Assembly: GCA_031551265.1 (NCBI GenBank)
Contig: JAVBNU010000011.1
Location: forward strand, 1-29,096
Direction: 5' to 3'
Source: JAVBNU01 sp031551265
GTDB taxonomy: Bacteria; Cyanobacteriota; Vampirovibrionia; Gastranaerophilales; Gastranaerophilaceae
Length of the DNA stretch: 29,096 nucleotides
Position numbers and translations under genes: made by a program. This document shows, piece by piece, positions 16,210 through 23,755 of this stretch. Under the pieces are notes generated by a model. That model did no database searches. It saw only the letters and a program-made list of their open reading frames with translations, and was not told the DNA's origin. Numbering within the stretch: position 1 is the first letter of the stretch; each line of letters opens with the position of its first letter.

Positions 16210-16243
16210 TAGAAAAGAAGAGGGGGACACCTCTTCTTTTCTA
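16210..16243. terminator. Probable bidirectional terminator between convergent genes
   Basis: A perfect 14-base stem (16210-16223 with 16230-16243) has a six-base loop. The following sequence is only moderately T-rich (TATAGTTTT). A second small inverted repeat at 16244-16260 follows. Its position between the glycosyltransferase (+) and the small protein gene (-) fits termination from both sides. Confidence 0.65.
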
Positions 16244-16283
16244 TAGTTTTAGTAAAACTAATGGATATATTTACGGAAATTTG

Positions 16284-16676
16284 TTAGCCGCTCACGTTGA
16301 GCTTAGAACCTCTGTCAGGCGGTTCAGGCATTGTAATGTTATTTTCCTGACAATAGCTCATAACAGCTTCTCTGCCTTGTGAAATTACGTCAGCAGGAAC
16401 GCCTAATGAAGTTAATTTTGCCTGCAGCTCTGGTGGAGCTTGGTCTTCATTGCCTCCACCCTGAGGTGGCTCAGGTCTGCTGCCATCATTTGGCGGCGGG
16501 CCTTCAGGTCTTTGTGATTGTCCTTCAAATAGTGTTGATTCAGTATCCTGTGATGCTGCTGCGCTAGTTACACCCATGTTTTTGAATTTGCCGGAAACAT
16601 CTTGTTGTGAATTCCCATTTGCAACGCGGTTTGATGACCCAACGGAAGCAGTATTAAATGAAATACCTTTAATCAT
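16284..16676 (-). CDS. Small Pro/Gly-rich protein downstream of the response regulator
   Basis: A 130-residue protein of no family I recognise. The first 45 residues are polar and Ser/Asn-rich. The middle (about 52-82) is rich in Pro, Gly, Gln and Glu, for example PEGPPPNDG and PEPPQGGG. A short predicted helical module with one Cys (LTSLGVPADVI followed by SYCQENN) occupies the C-terminal third. There is no signal peptide or membrane segment. The ATG has a strong AGGAGAT SD. The gene lies about 110 bases after the response regulator on the same strand and may belong to the same transcript. Strong SD, own spacing and a composition shared with the protein at 19072-19509 support a real gene. 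Confidence 0.65.
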   Translation of the reverse strand: MIKGISFNTASVGSSNRVANGNSQQDVSGKFKNMGVTSAAASQDTESTLFEGQSQRPEGPPPNDGSRPEPPQGGGNEDQAPPELQAKLTSLGVPADVISQGREAVMSYCQENNITMPEPPDRGSKLNVSG

Positions 16677-16786
16677 TTGTTATCTCCTTTATATATTACA
16701 TATATATAAAGTATTTTTATATTTCGTGATTGATAGCTCCAACGAGCCATTTATTTCATGTTTGTTGACTCTTCGGGGCTAAAAAA

Positions 16787-17437
16787 CTAAATAATATTCT
16801 CTTTTAAGGCTCTAATTGCGGCTTGAGTCCTGTCTACAACAGACAATTTTTGGATGATACTTTTTACGTGATTTTTGACTGTGTGAAGTGATAAAACCAG
16901 CTCATCTGCGATTGTTTTGTTGCATTTGCCTTCAGCAATAAGTGTTAAAATTTCTTTTTCGCGGTTTGTGAGGTTAAATTTATCTGCATTTTTCGGTGCA
17001 TCGCTGAGTCCTGTGCCGGTTTTTAATATTTCCAGTACATATCCTGCAATCGCCGGATCAAGCCATGTTGCACCGTCTAAAACCGTCCGAATGACATCAT
17101 AAAGTTCATTTATTTTGATACTTTTGGAGCAATACGCACAGGCACCTGATTTGAATGAGCTCATAACAGTTTCTTTTTCGGTCATTGACGTAAGCATTAT
17201 GACTTTGATTTCAGGTTTTAGTTCTATGATGTTTTTTGTCGCATCAATACCGTTCATTACAGGCATGATGACGTCCATTAAAATTACATCTACGTTGTTT
17301 TGTTTTACGTATTCTAACGCCTGAAGTCCGTGTTCAGCCTCGGAAATAACAAAATCACTTGAAAAAGTTTTTAGTCCATAAACAAGTCCTTTTCGCGTGT
17401 GTTCGTGATCTTCGGCAATTAATATCTTTATACTCAC
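16787..17437 (-). CDS. NarL/FixJ (LuxR-type) response regulator
   Basis: A 216-residue two-domain response regulator. The receiver has the acidic pair Glu9-Asp10, the phosphorylatable Asp55 in ILMDVIMP, Thr83 and the conserved Lys105. The C-terminal domain (about 150-212) is a LuxR-type helix-turn-helix: LTNREKEILTLIAEG followed by SLHTVKNHVKSI. It should bind DNA as a dimer on phosphorylation. The start is a GTG with AAGGAG eight bases upstream, and the SD overlaps the end of the kinase gene. The gap between the kinase stop and this GTG is only three bases, so the two are a co-translated pair. A kinase of HisKA rather than HisKA_3 type is unusual for this regulator class. Confidence 0.92.
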   Translation of the reverse strand: MSIKILIAEDHEHTRKGLVYGLKTFSSDFVISEAEHGLQALEYVKQNNVDVILMDVIMPVMNGIDATKNIIELKPEIKVIMLTSMTEKETVMSSFKSGACAYCSKSIKINELYDVIRTVLDGATWLDPAIAGYVLEILKTGTGLSDAPKNADKFNLTNREKEILTLIAEGKCNKTIADELVLSLHTVKNHVKSIIQKLSVVDRTQAAIRALKENII

Positions 17438-17440
17438 AGA

Positions 17441-19030
17441 TTATGCTCCTTTTTGGACATTGAACGGTAATGTTACTATAAATCTCGTGAAATGACCAAG
17501 TTTGCTTTCAACTTCAATACTACCGTTGTGCATTTCAATTAATTTTTTGCAAACATCGAGCCCAAGCCCCGTTCCAAGCTTGCGTTCATAGCTTTTTCCG
17601 CTGTAATAGCGATCGAATATGAAGTTTATATCTTCTTCGGATATGCCGTTGCCGTTATCTTCAACATATATTTTTACGGAATTGCCTTCGATGTTCGAAT
17701 AAATTCTTATTTCACCATTTTGCAGAGAATTTTCAATCGCGTTAGAAATTAAATTTATAAAAATACGCTCAAAACAAACGCTGTCACCTTTAATTGGCGG
17801 AAGCTCCGTTGAAATATCATTCTTAAAAGATATATTTTTCTCTATAACCAAAGGTTTTAATTTCTCATAACAACTATCAATAAATTTGGATATTTTAATT
17901 TCTGAATAAACAATTTTCAACTGTGCTGAGTCGAAACTATACGAGTCTAAAATCAAATTAACCATTCTTAAAAGATGGCTGTTATTTTTCTGCAAACTTT
18001 TTGAGAGTTCGTACTCATTGTTTAAGTCTAAAGCTTTGAATTTTTGCGAAATCAAGTCAAGCGAACGTTCCTGAGCAAGAAGCGGGGTTCTCAAGTCGTG
18101 TGTAAGATTAGAAATAAAGCTTTTGCGTAAATCGTCTTTTTCTTTGAGTCCTGCAATCATTTCATTGAAATTTCTATAGGTGTCCAAAATATATTTTTGT
18201 CTTACATCAATGGGCAGCCGAAATGATAAATCGCCTTTTGTGACGTGCTTTGTGCCGTCAGAAATTCGTAAAAGAGGTTTAATAAAACTTTTATTTATGT
18301 ACAAACCTGTAATTAGACTCAGTAAAATGCCCATAAATAAAATGATTATTCCTAAAACATTGTCCAGCATAATTCCGGGAGGCGGCATCGGCATTTCGGA
18401 TGTGATAACAAGCTGAGCGACAGGTTGACCATCTGAACCGTTTAGTTCTATTGTGCTGTCAACAGAAGGTGCTCTTTGGAAATGTTTAGCCGGAGGATGC
18501 TCTCTCCGATGCATAGATGCAGGGTCGTCGATTCGCTCCTCATAAATTTCCTGCTGTTCATCATCCAAATAAATAAGTTTAAGCTTAAAAGGGCCGCCCG
18601 GATGCAGCTTGTTTGTATCAACTCTGCTCAAAACTTTAATCCCACTGAGCTTAGAGTGTTTAACGGGCAGCACTGTTACGCTATATAGCCCAAAGGGCGG
18701 GGATGTACCTATTTCATAGTATGAGGTAATCTTTTTTAATTCTTGACTTAGCGGCTCCACATGGTAGTTGTTTAAAAGTTTTTGAAACCCTGTCAACGTC
18801 ATATTATCAGAGTGTTGTTCGTATACTCTTGTGAGGATATCACTTTCTTGCAGCTCCAAATACTGTTCCGATGCTGCTTTGACCTTGGTATACATTATTT
18901 TAGTTCTATCCTTATGCATGTTTGCTGTCATATGTTTTTCTTTAGCATGAGTCCAGAAAAACATAGACAGCAGTGGAATTACCATCGTAATAAGGAATAT
19001 TGTGAAAAAATATTTTACGAAACGAAACAT
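17441..19030 (-). CDS. Membrane sensor histidine kinase (HAMP-HisKA-HATPase)
   Basis: A 529-residue kinase. Transmembrane helices at about 5-26 and 224-245 flank a periplasmic sensor domain of about 200 residues, which includes a His/Pro-rich stretch (MHRREHPPAKHFQR). A HAMP region follows, then the H-box NLTHDLRTPL with phosphorylatable His311. The ATPase domain has the N-box (NLISNAIENS), G1 (EDNGNGIS), F and G2 (GTGLGLDVC) boxes. The input signal is unknown. The ATG at 19030 has no SD, but an extended -10 element sits six bases upstream, which suggests a leaderless transcript. It is followed after three bases by the response-regulator gene and preceded by a small EF-hand-like protein gene 41 bases upstream. 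Confidence 0.92.
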   Translation of the reverse strand: MFRFVKYFFTIFLITMVIPLLSMFFWTHAKEKHMTANMHKDRTKIMYTKVKAASEQYLELQESDILTRVYEQHSDNMTLTGFQKLLNNYHVEPLSQELKKITSYYEIGTSPPFGLYSVTVLPVKHSKLSGIKVLSRVDTNKLHPGGPFKLKLIYLDDEQQEIYEERIDDPASMHRREHPPAKHFQRAPSVDSTIELNGSDGQPVAQLVITSEMPMPPPGIMLDNVLGIIILFMGILLSLITGLYINKSFIKPLLRISDGTKHVTKGDLSFRLPIDVRQKYILDTYRNFNEMIAGLKEKDDLRKSFISNLTHDLRTPLLAQERSLDLISQKFKALDLNNEYELSKSLQKNNSHLLRMVNLILDSYSFDSAQLKIVYSEIKISKFIDSCYEKLKPLVIEKNISFKNDISTELPPIKGDSVCFERIFINLISNAIENSLQNGEIRIYSNIEGNSVKIYVEDNGNGISEEDINFIFDRYYSGKSYERKLGTGLGLDVCKKLIEMHNGSIEVESKLGHFTRFIVTLPFNVQKGA

Positions 19031-19036
19031 GCGTTT

Positions 19037-19045
19037 ATTATACCA
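19037..19045 (-). promoter_or_regulatory. Extended -10 element directly before the histidine kinase ATG
   Basis: On the minus strand the sequence reads TGGTATAAT, a perfect -10 hexamer with the TGn extension. Six bases separate it from the ATG, so the predicted transcription start falls on or next to the start codon. No good -35 is visible and none is required for extended -10 promoters. Confidence 0.6.
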
Positions 19046-19071
19046 TTTGTCTGATAATAGGGTTTATGTAC

Positions 19072-19509
19072 TTATACTTTTAAATCTATTGGTGGTATTA
19101 ATTGTTCTGCGGTGATGTCAGAAGGATTCAGCCAGTTATACATGTTGTTCATCGTCACTGAAAACATTCCACTACTGGGTGGTTCCCCTCCTTGGGGTGG
19201 TTTTAGTGCATCGACATTGTTTGTTATGTCTGTGGCTGAAATCGTTCCGTCATCGCCTGCTACTTCGTCAAAATTCTGCATAAGCTGTTTTAAGAAACCC
19301 AGCTTACCTTTATCTTGTGTTGACGAACCTGATTCAATTTCATCAATAAGACTTGAAAGCATGTCTTTCGTGATTTCGTTTGACTCATCGGTGCTGTCTA
19401 AGCCTAAATCGTTACATAAATTCTCGTACATGTTGGCACCGCTTGGCGGCGCTTTGGGCATCATTTGTTGATACTGCATCGCATTACTTGATATTGCGCT
19501 TATACTCAT
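19072..19509 (-). CDS. Small EF-hand-like protein upstream of the histidine kinase
   Basis: A 145-residue protein of unknown function. The N-terminus reads MSISAISSNAM, followed by a short Pro-rich stretch. A central helical region (about 25-85) ends in FDEVAGDDGTISATDI, which resembles an EF-hand loop (D-D-G-x-I-x-x-x-D) but lacks acidic residues at the first and third loop positions. Then come a PPQGGEPPSSG linker and a C-terminal segment ending in PPIDLKV. No signal peptide is seen. The ATG at 19509 is preferred over 19524, because a long GGAGGGAAGAG SD lies just before it. Placement as first gene before the kinase/regulator pair suggests an accessory or sensed protein (inference). Confidence 0.68.
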   Translation of the reverse strand: MSISAISSNAMQYQQMMPKAPPSGANMYENLCNDLGLDSTDESNEITKDMLSSLIDEIESGSSTQDKGKLGFLKQLMQNFDEVAGDDGTISATDITNNVDALKPPQGGEPPSSGMFSVTMNNMYNWLNPSDITAEQLIPPIDLKV

Positions 19510-19592
19510 CTCTCTTCCCTCCATTTTGTGATGGCTATTCTTAATATTTCTTTACATTCCTTATTCTACACATTTTGTTTGTATTTAGAATG

Positions 19593-19630
19593 ACTCTGGA
19601 GAGTTATTTTTGAAAATATAACTTAAAGTT
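19593..19630. promoter_or_regulatory. Inverted repeats in the divergent intergenic region
   Basis: The 216 bases between the two divergent genes hold two short inverted repeats: ACTCT-GG-AGAGT at 19593-19604 and AACTT-A-AAGTT at 19620-19630. A looser AT-rich one spans between them. For the minus-strand gene a candidate -10 (TAGAAT) lies at 19563-19568. The repeats could be regulator binding sites, but they are short and could be chance. Confidence 0.3.
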
Positions 19631-19710
19631 CATACATATAACTGAATTCCGGCTGCTTATTTAGATTTGTTACGCTTTATGGACAAATAAATACCTATTA
19701 TTTGCTACTA

Positions 19711-19719
19711 TGATACAAT
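19711..19719 (+). promoter_or_regulatory. Extended -10 element directly before the hybrid kinase ATG
   Basis: The sequence reads TGATACAAT, a TGn extension plus TACAAT. As in the other kinase gene, exactly six bases separate it from the ATG (19726). No SD exists in the preceding bases, so a leaderless mRNA is likely. Confidence 0.55.
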
Positions 19720-19725
19720 TTCTTT

Positions 19726-22032
19726 ATGTCAGAGAAATACGCAGCTTATATACTGGAATCATCGTTGGACCATGTGTTTTTAAAAGATTTAGATGGCAAA
19801 TATTTGTATGCCAATAAAGCTGCAGTCTCTGTAATCGGGTTAGATAACCCAAAGGATATACTTGGGAAAACTGACAAAGAGATATTTCCGAAGTATTACA
19901 AAAAATTCAATGGCATTGATAAAAAAGTAATTGAAACCGGTAAACCTATAAGTTATTGGAATTGGATTGATTTTCCTGATGGAACGAGAAAAGCTATGAC
20001 TGCAATCACTTCTCCGTTTTATGATGACAACGGGAAAATTATCGGAGTGCACGGTATATCAAGAGACACGACGAAAGAAAAATTGCTTGAGGAAGATCTG
20101 CTTGAGCGTGATGACAAGCTTAAAGCCATCATTAAGTGTGTCCCTACTGAGGTTTGGATGCAGGATCCTGATGGTAACTTTATATTTGCCAATCAGCCCT
20201 TTTGCGCGGATAAGGATTTGCCCGAAGACCTTTCTGAGCAAAATGCATTTAATGCCATGGAAAAGCATAATGTTCTGACTCCTGACGAGCTGGCAATGAA
20301 AAAAGAAACTGATGAACGAGTTCACAAAGAGAGAATACCTATTAAACTTACTGTGCAGTTGAGCAAACATAAAGACAAAGGGAAATGGATAGAAATTTTT
20401 AAAACACCTATTATTGGTGAAAATGATAAGTATTACGGCCTCTTAGGAATTATTCATGATGTTACGGAGCTGATTGATGCGAGAAATACGGCTGAGTCTG
20501 CGAATGTTGCAAAAAGTGCATTTTTGGCAAATAGGAGCCACGAAATAAGAACGCCGATGAACGGTATTTTGGGCTTTATTCAATTGCTTGAAAAAACGAA
20601 TTTGGACGAGCAGCAACAAGATTTTATCAGCGAAGTTCAGAACTCCAGTAAAGCTCTGCTTAAAATTATCAGTAATATACTTGATTTTTCTAAAATTGAG
20701 GCCGGTAAACTAGTTTTGGAGAATACTCCTTTTAATATCAGACACCTGGCTGAAGATGTTGCTATTACTGCATCTGCAAATGTTGATAAAAATATTGAGG
20801 TCAGTATATATTGTCCAAATGAAGTTCCTGAAATGGTCATAGGTGATTCATCGCGTTTAAAACAAGTTTTGAATAACATTGTAAATAATGCTATCAAGTT
20901 CACTAAAAAGGGTTCCATCAATATTAAGCTTTCGTTATTAGAAGATAAAAACAATGAGATTAATTTACTTTTTGAAGTTGAGGATACAGGTATTGGGATT
21001 GAAAAACAGAATGTGTTGAAAATATTTGATACATTTATTCAAGCAGATGATTCTACAACCAGAAAATATGGTGGCACCGGGTTAGGTCTTTCTATTTCGA
21101 AGCATATAGTTTCTATGATGAATGGAGAAATATCTGTTGAGAGCCAATTTGGTGAAGGTTCTACATTTAAATTTAATGTTAAATTAAAAAAAGATAAAAC
21201 TGCGAATAAGAATACTAGCCTTAAAACAAGCAATTTAAAAGGAAAAAATGTTCTTATGCTGAGTAGATACGTGCCGGGCATAGAAATATTAAAAAATTAT
21301 TTGAAAGACTACAAATTGAACATAACTGCTGCTACCAGTAACGCACAGGCTATAAAGTATTTAAATTCTGGTATAGACTTAGATTTAGTGATGGTAGATT
21401 GTGAGACAAAATGTAAGGACTTTTTGGAGTTATTATCAAAACATGAGAAATATAAAAAACTCCCGTTGATTATGCCACGTTCGCGATGTGAGGTTCATTC
21501 AGCTGATTTAACAAGCATTAGTGATAATTTTATATTACCCAAGCCTATACGGAAAGATGAACTATTGAAGTGTGTTGAAAAAGCTTTGACTCAAAATTCT
21601 TCTGCTAAAACTAAAAACGCGAAAAAAAATTCTACACAAACAGCTAGAGTTAATACTGCAATTAAGATACTTGTTGCAGAAGATAGTCCGATTAATCAAA
21701 ATTTGATTATGCATATGATTAAAAGAGGCGGCTACAAGTGCGACATAGTTTCAAATGGTGAGAAAGCGCTTGAGGCATATAAGAAAAATAAATACGATTT
21801 AGTCTTTTTAGATTGCCATATGCCATTATTAGATGGTGTTTCTACAGCTATGAAAATAAGAAAATTAGAAAAATCATCTAATATTTATACCCCGATAATT
21901 GCTCTCACTGCTGATGTTATGAAAGAAAATATTGAAAAATGCAAAAAAGCAAAAATGGATGACTATATTACGAAGCCGATTGATTATTATTTGCTGATTG
22001 ATAAGATACAGGAGCATATAAGAAAGTCTTAG
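19726..22032 (+). CDS. Soluble hybrid histidine kinase (PAS-PAS-HisKA-HATPase-pseudoREC-REC)
   Basis: A 768-residue kinase with no membrane segment. Two PAS domains cover about 5-125 and 128-250; the first has the typical HVFLKDLDGKYLYANKA start. HisKA has phosphorylatable His272 in RSHEIRTPMNG. The ATPase has its N-box near 384 and GGTGLGLSI near 448. A degenerate receiver at about 506-620 keeps Asp558 and the Lys of PKPI but lacks the N-terminal acidic pair. A complete receiver at about 645-768 has Glu-Asp in VAEDS, Asp696 in LDCHMP and the Lys of TKPI. It is a phosphorelay kinase of BarA-like layout without a histidine phosphotransfer domain, so a separate Hpt partner is expected elsewhere. 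It is divergent from the small-protein/kinase operon. The ATG has no SD. Confidence 0.92.
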   Translation: MSEKYAAYILESSLDHVFLKDLDGKYLYANKAAVSVIGLDNPKDILGKTDKEIFPKYYKKFNGIDKKVIETGKPISYWNWIDFPDGTRKAMTAITSPFYDDNGKIIGVHGISRDTTKEKLLEEDLLERDDKLKAIIKCVPTEVWMQDPDGNFIFANQPFCADKDLPEDLSEQNAFNAMEKHNVLTPDELAMKKETDERVHKERIPIKLTVQLSKHKDKGKWIEIFKTPIIGENDKYYGLLGIIHDVTELIDARNTAESANVAKSAFLANRSHEIRTPMNGILGFIQLLEKTNLDEQQQDFISEVQNSSKALLKIISNILDFSKIEAGKLVLENTPFNIRHLAEDVAITASANVDKNIEVSIYCPNEVPEMVIGDSSRLKQVLNNIVNNAIKFTKKGSINIKLSLLEDKNNEINLLFEVEDTGIGIEKQNVLKIFDTFIQADDSTTRKYGGTGLGLSISKHIVSMMNGEISVESQFGEGSTFKFNVKLKKDKTANKNTSLKTSNLKGKNVLMLSRYVPGIEILKNYLKDYKLNITAATSNAQAIKYLNSGIDLDLVMVDCETKCKDFLELLSKHEKYKKLPLIMPRSRCEVHSADLTSISDNFILPKPIRKDELLKCVEKALTQNSSAKTKNAKKNSTQTARVNTAIKILVAEDSPINQNLIMHMIKRGGYKCDIVSNGEKALEAYKKNKYDLVFLDCHMPLLDGVSTAMKIRKLEKSSNIYTPIIALTADVMKENIEKCKKAKMDDYITKPIDYYLLIDKIQEHIRKS

Positions 22033-22125
22033 TTTTATTGTTTAGCCGACTGACCTTGCTAAATGTCGAATATGAATCTTCAACTTTTATTGCAAAATAA
22101 ATCATTACCTGATTGGGGTGTTATT

Positions 22126-22854
22126 ATGAAGAAATTGATTTTTGCATTTATCGTTGCAATGGTGTCATTGTGTATTACGATTTTTTTCGCACAAAATTCT
22201 CAAGCTGATTTAGCTGCTAAAGATCAAGTTGTTGCAAAGGATTATAAGCACCTTTTGGGCACTTTGGACGGTATTAGCGATAAGATGTTGAAACAGCATT
22301 TCCAGCTTTATTATGCTTATGTTAAAAGTCTCAATGACTTGAATACGAAATTGAAACAATCATCAAGTTGCCCGGGCAATTCGACTTATTCTTCATGTAG
22401 AGAGATTATAATTTCAAAACCGTTCGCTCAAAATGGGATTGTGCTGCATGAGCTTTATTTTTCAAACTTATCAGGTAAAGAAACTTCATTATCTCCGATT
22501 TTGAATACATATTTGTGTCGTGATTTTGGCTCGTATGATAAATTCATTACTGAGCTTCGTGAAGTTGCAAAATCAGCCCGATCAGGTTGGGTTATGACAG
22601 GGTACAATAGTCTTGACGGCAAAATATATAACTATATTATCGATTTGCATGATGAACATGTGCCGTTGAGTGTCACTCCAATACTCGTGATTGACGTTTG
22701 GGAACACGCTTATACGACGGATTATGAAATTAATAAAGCCGCATATATTGAAGCCGTTATAAAAAATATTGATTGGAATATCGTCTCCAGACGCTTGGAG
22801 GCAGTCGAAACAATTGCATCCAAGACTCTTGCGCCAACAAAATGTTGTCAGTAA
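22126..22854 (+). CDS. Secreted Fe/Mn-family superoxide dismutase
   Basis: A 242-residue protein with a signal peptide (basic MKK, hydrophobic core, likely cut after SQA at residue 27). The four metal ligands of the Fe/Mn superoxide dismutase fold are visible: His58 in KQHFQLYY, His108 in VLHELYF, and Asp190 and His194 in DVWEHAY. It should convert superoxide to hydrogen peroxide and oxygen outside the cytoplasm. The helix-1 motif is one residue shorter than in E. coli SodB and more like SodF-type enzymes. Extra cysteines (SSCPGNSTYSSC and a C-terminal KCCQ) may form disulphides. ATG 22126 has a GGGGTG just upstream and starts the signal peptide exactly; an in-frame ATG at 22063 would spoil it. 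The stop codon abuts that of the convergent SIMPL gene. Confidence 0.85.
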   Translation: MKKLIFAFIVAMVSLCITIFFAQNSQADLAAKDQVVAKDYKHLLGTLDGISDKMLKQHFQLYYAYVKSLNDLNTKLKQSSSCPGNSTYSSCREIIISKPFAQNGIVLHELYFSNLSGKETSLSPILNTYLCRDFGSYDKFITELREVAKSARSGWVMTGYNSLDGKIYNYIIDLHDEHVPLSVTPILVIDVWEHAYTTDYEINKAAYIEAVIKNIDWNIVSRRLEAVETIASKTLAPTKCCQ

Positions 22855-23610
22855 TTATTTTACGAAATATACTGCGTTCAAGTTGACGTTAATTTTGATG
22901 GAGCCCGGCTCAATAACTGTGTATGATACCTCATCTGCGACAGCGGCTTCTTCGTAAGCCATACTTTTATCTGCCATCATCATATATTGAGGCGCGCGAG
23001 CGCGATTACCGCTGCCGTTTATGCTCATACTCTTTACTCCTGCTATATTTGCTTGAGAGGCTTTTAAAGCGGTTTGTGCCTGACTATAAGCTTTTTTTGA
23101 GGCGTTTGAAATTAATTCCTCGAATTCGCTGTCATAATTTGATACTGAAAAAGTTAAGTTGCCGACATTCTTGGCGCCTAATGATATTGATTTATCAATC
23201 ATTTCGCCGACTTTATCGATTGATTTTGTTTTGACTAATACATTGTTAGTGACTCTATATCTGCTGAGCGTGCTTTTGCTGTTAGAGTACTTGTACTCGG
23301 GTGAAGCGTTGAAATTAGACGTTTTTACGTAGTCACCATTAGTGGTGTTTACTAAAGATTTAAGCGCTGCATATACTTTGTCGGAAATCTCTTTATTTGC
23401 TGCAGCTGCTTTTTGCATTGAGCGTGCGTCTGATGTCTCGATTACGATTGAAAGTTCAGCCACATCAGGCGCTAAATCTTTATCAGCTGTGGCGTTGATT
23501 GAAATATAACCTTTTTCCTCCGTTTGTGTCGGTGGTACTACAGCATGTGACGAAATTGTTGTGATACAAATTAAACTTGTTAACAAAGCTAATGCTAAAA
23601 TCTTTTTCAT
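22855..23610 (-). CDS. Secreted SIMPL-domain (DUF541) protein
   Basis: A 251-residue protein with a clear signal peptide (MKKILALALLTSLICITTI, likely cut near SSHA). The mature part begins with GYISINATADKDLAPDVAELSIVIET, the typical opening of the SIMPL/DUF541 (Omp28/BP26-like) domain. It continues with the A-x-x-x-N helix, the TSNFNASPEYKYSNSKST strand and a C-terminal VSYTVIEPGSIKINVNLN strand. SIMPL proteins are periplasmic or outer-membrane associated and have been linked to oxidative stress and channel-like assemblies, but their biochemical role is unsettled. The ATG has AAGGAG six bases upstream. It is convergent with the superoxide dismutase gene, with no base between the two stop codons. 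Confidence 0.85.
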   Translation of the reverse strand: MKKILALALLTSLICITTISSHAVVPPTQTEEKGYISINATADKDLAPDVAELSIVIETSDARSMQKAAAANKEISDKVYAALKSLVNTTNGDYVKTSNFNASPEYKYSNSKSTLSRYRVTNNVLVKTKSIDKVGEMIDKSISLGAKNVGNLTFSVSNYDSEFEELISNASKKAYSQAQTALKASQANIAGVKSMSINGSGNRARAPQYMMMADKSMAYEEAAVADEVSYTVIEPGSIKINVNLNAVYFVK

Positions 23611-23688
23611 AAATACTCCTTCTTAACCCTTATCTTTTCCATATATATTTTTGCATGAAAAAAGACTAATTACTAGTATATTTGATGT

Positions 23689-23718
23689 ATGACAAATTGG
23701 CAGAGAATAATGTATATT
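23689..23718 (+). promoter_or_regulatory. Promoter of the VWA-like protein gene
   Basis: ATGACA at 23689-23694 and TATATT at 23713-23718 are separated by 18 bases, each one mismatch from consensus. The predicted start near 23725 gives a leader of about 30 bases with GGAG at 23746-23749. Confidence 0.5.
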
Positions 23719-23755
23719 TAAAAAGGATTAAGATTTGATTTTTATGGAGATTAGT

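Noticed and set aside
16379..16567. Plus-strand open frame opposite the small Pro-rich protein
   Set aside because: The minus-strand gene has a strong SD and sensible composition; the plus-strand frame has no SD and reads as antisense.
19112..19471. 119-codon plus-strand frame opposite the EF-hand-like protein
   Set aside because: The minus strand has a GGAGGGAAGAG SD and operon context with the kinase; the plus-strand frame has neither.
22063..22125. Upstream ATG for the superoxide dismutase
   Set aside because: It would put 21 polar residues in front of a well-formed signal peptide; ATG 22126 with GGGGTG upstream is better.
22923..23234. 103-codon Arg/Leu-rich plus-strand frame opposite the SIMPL gene
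   Set aside because: It is antisense to a clear signal-peptide plus SIMPL gene, and its composition is unlike any real protein here.
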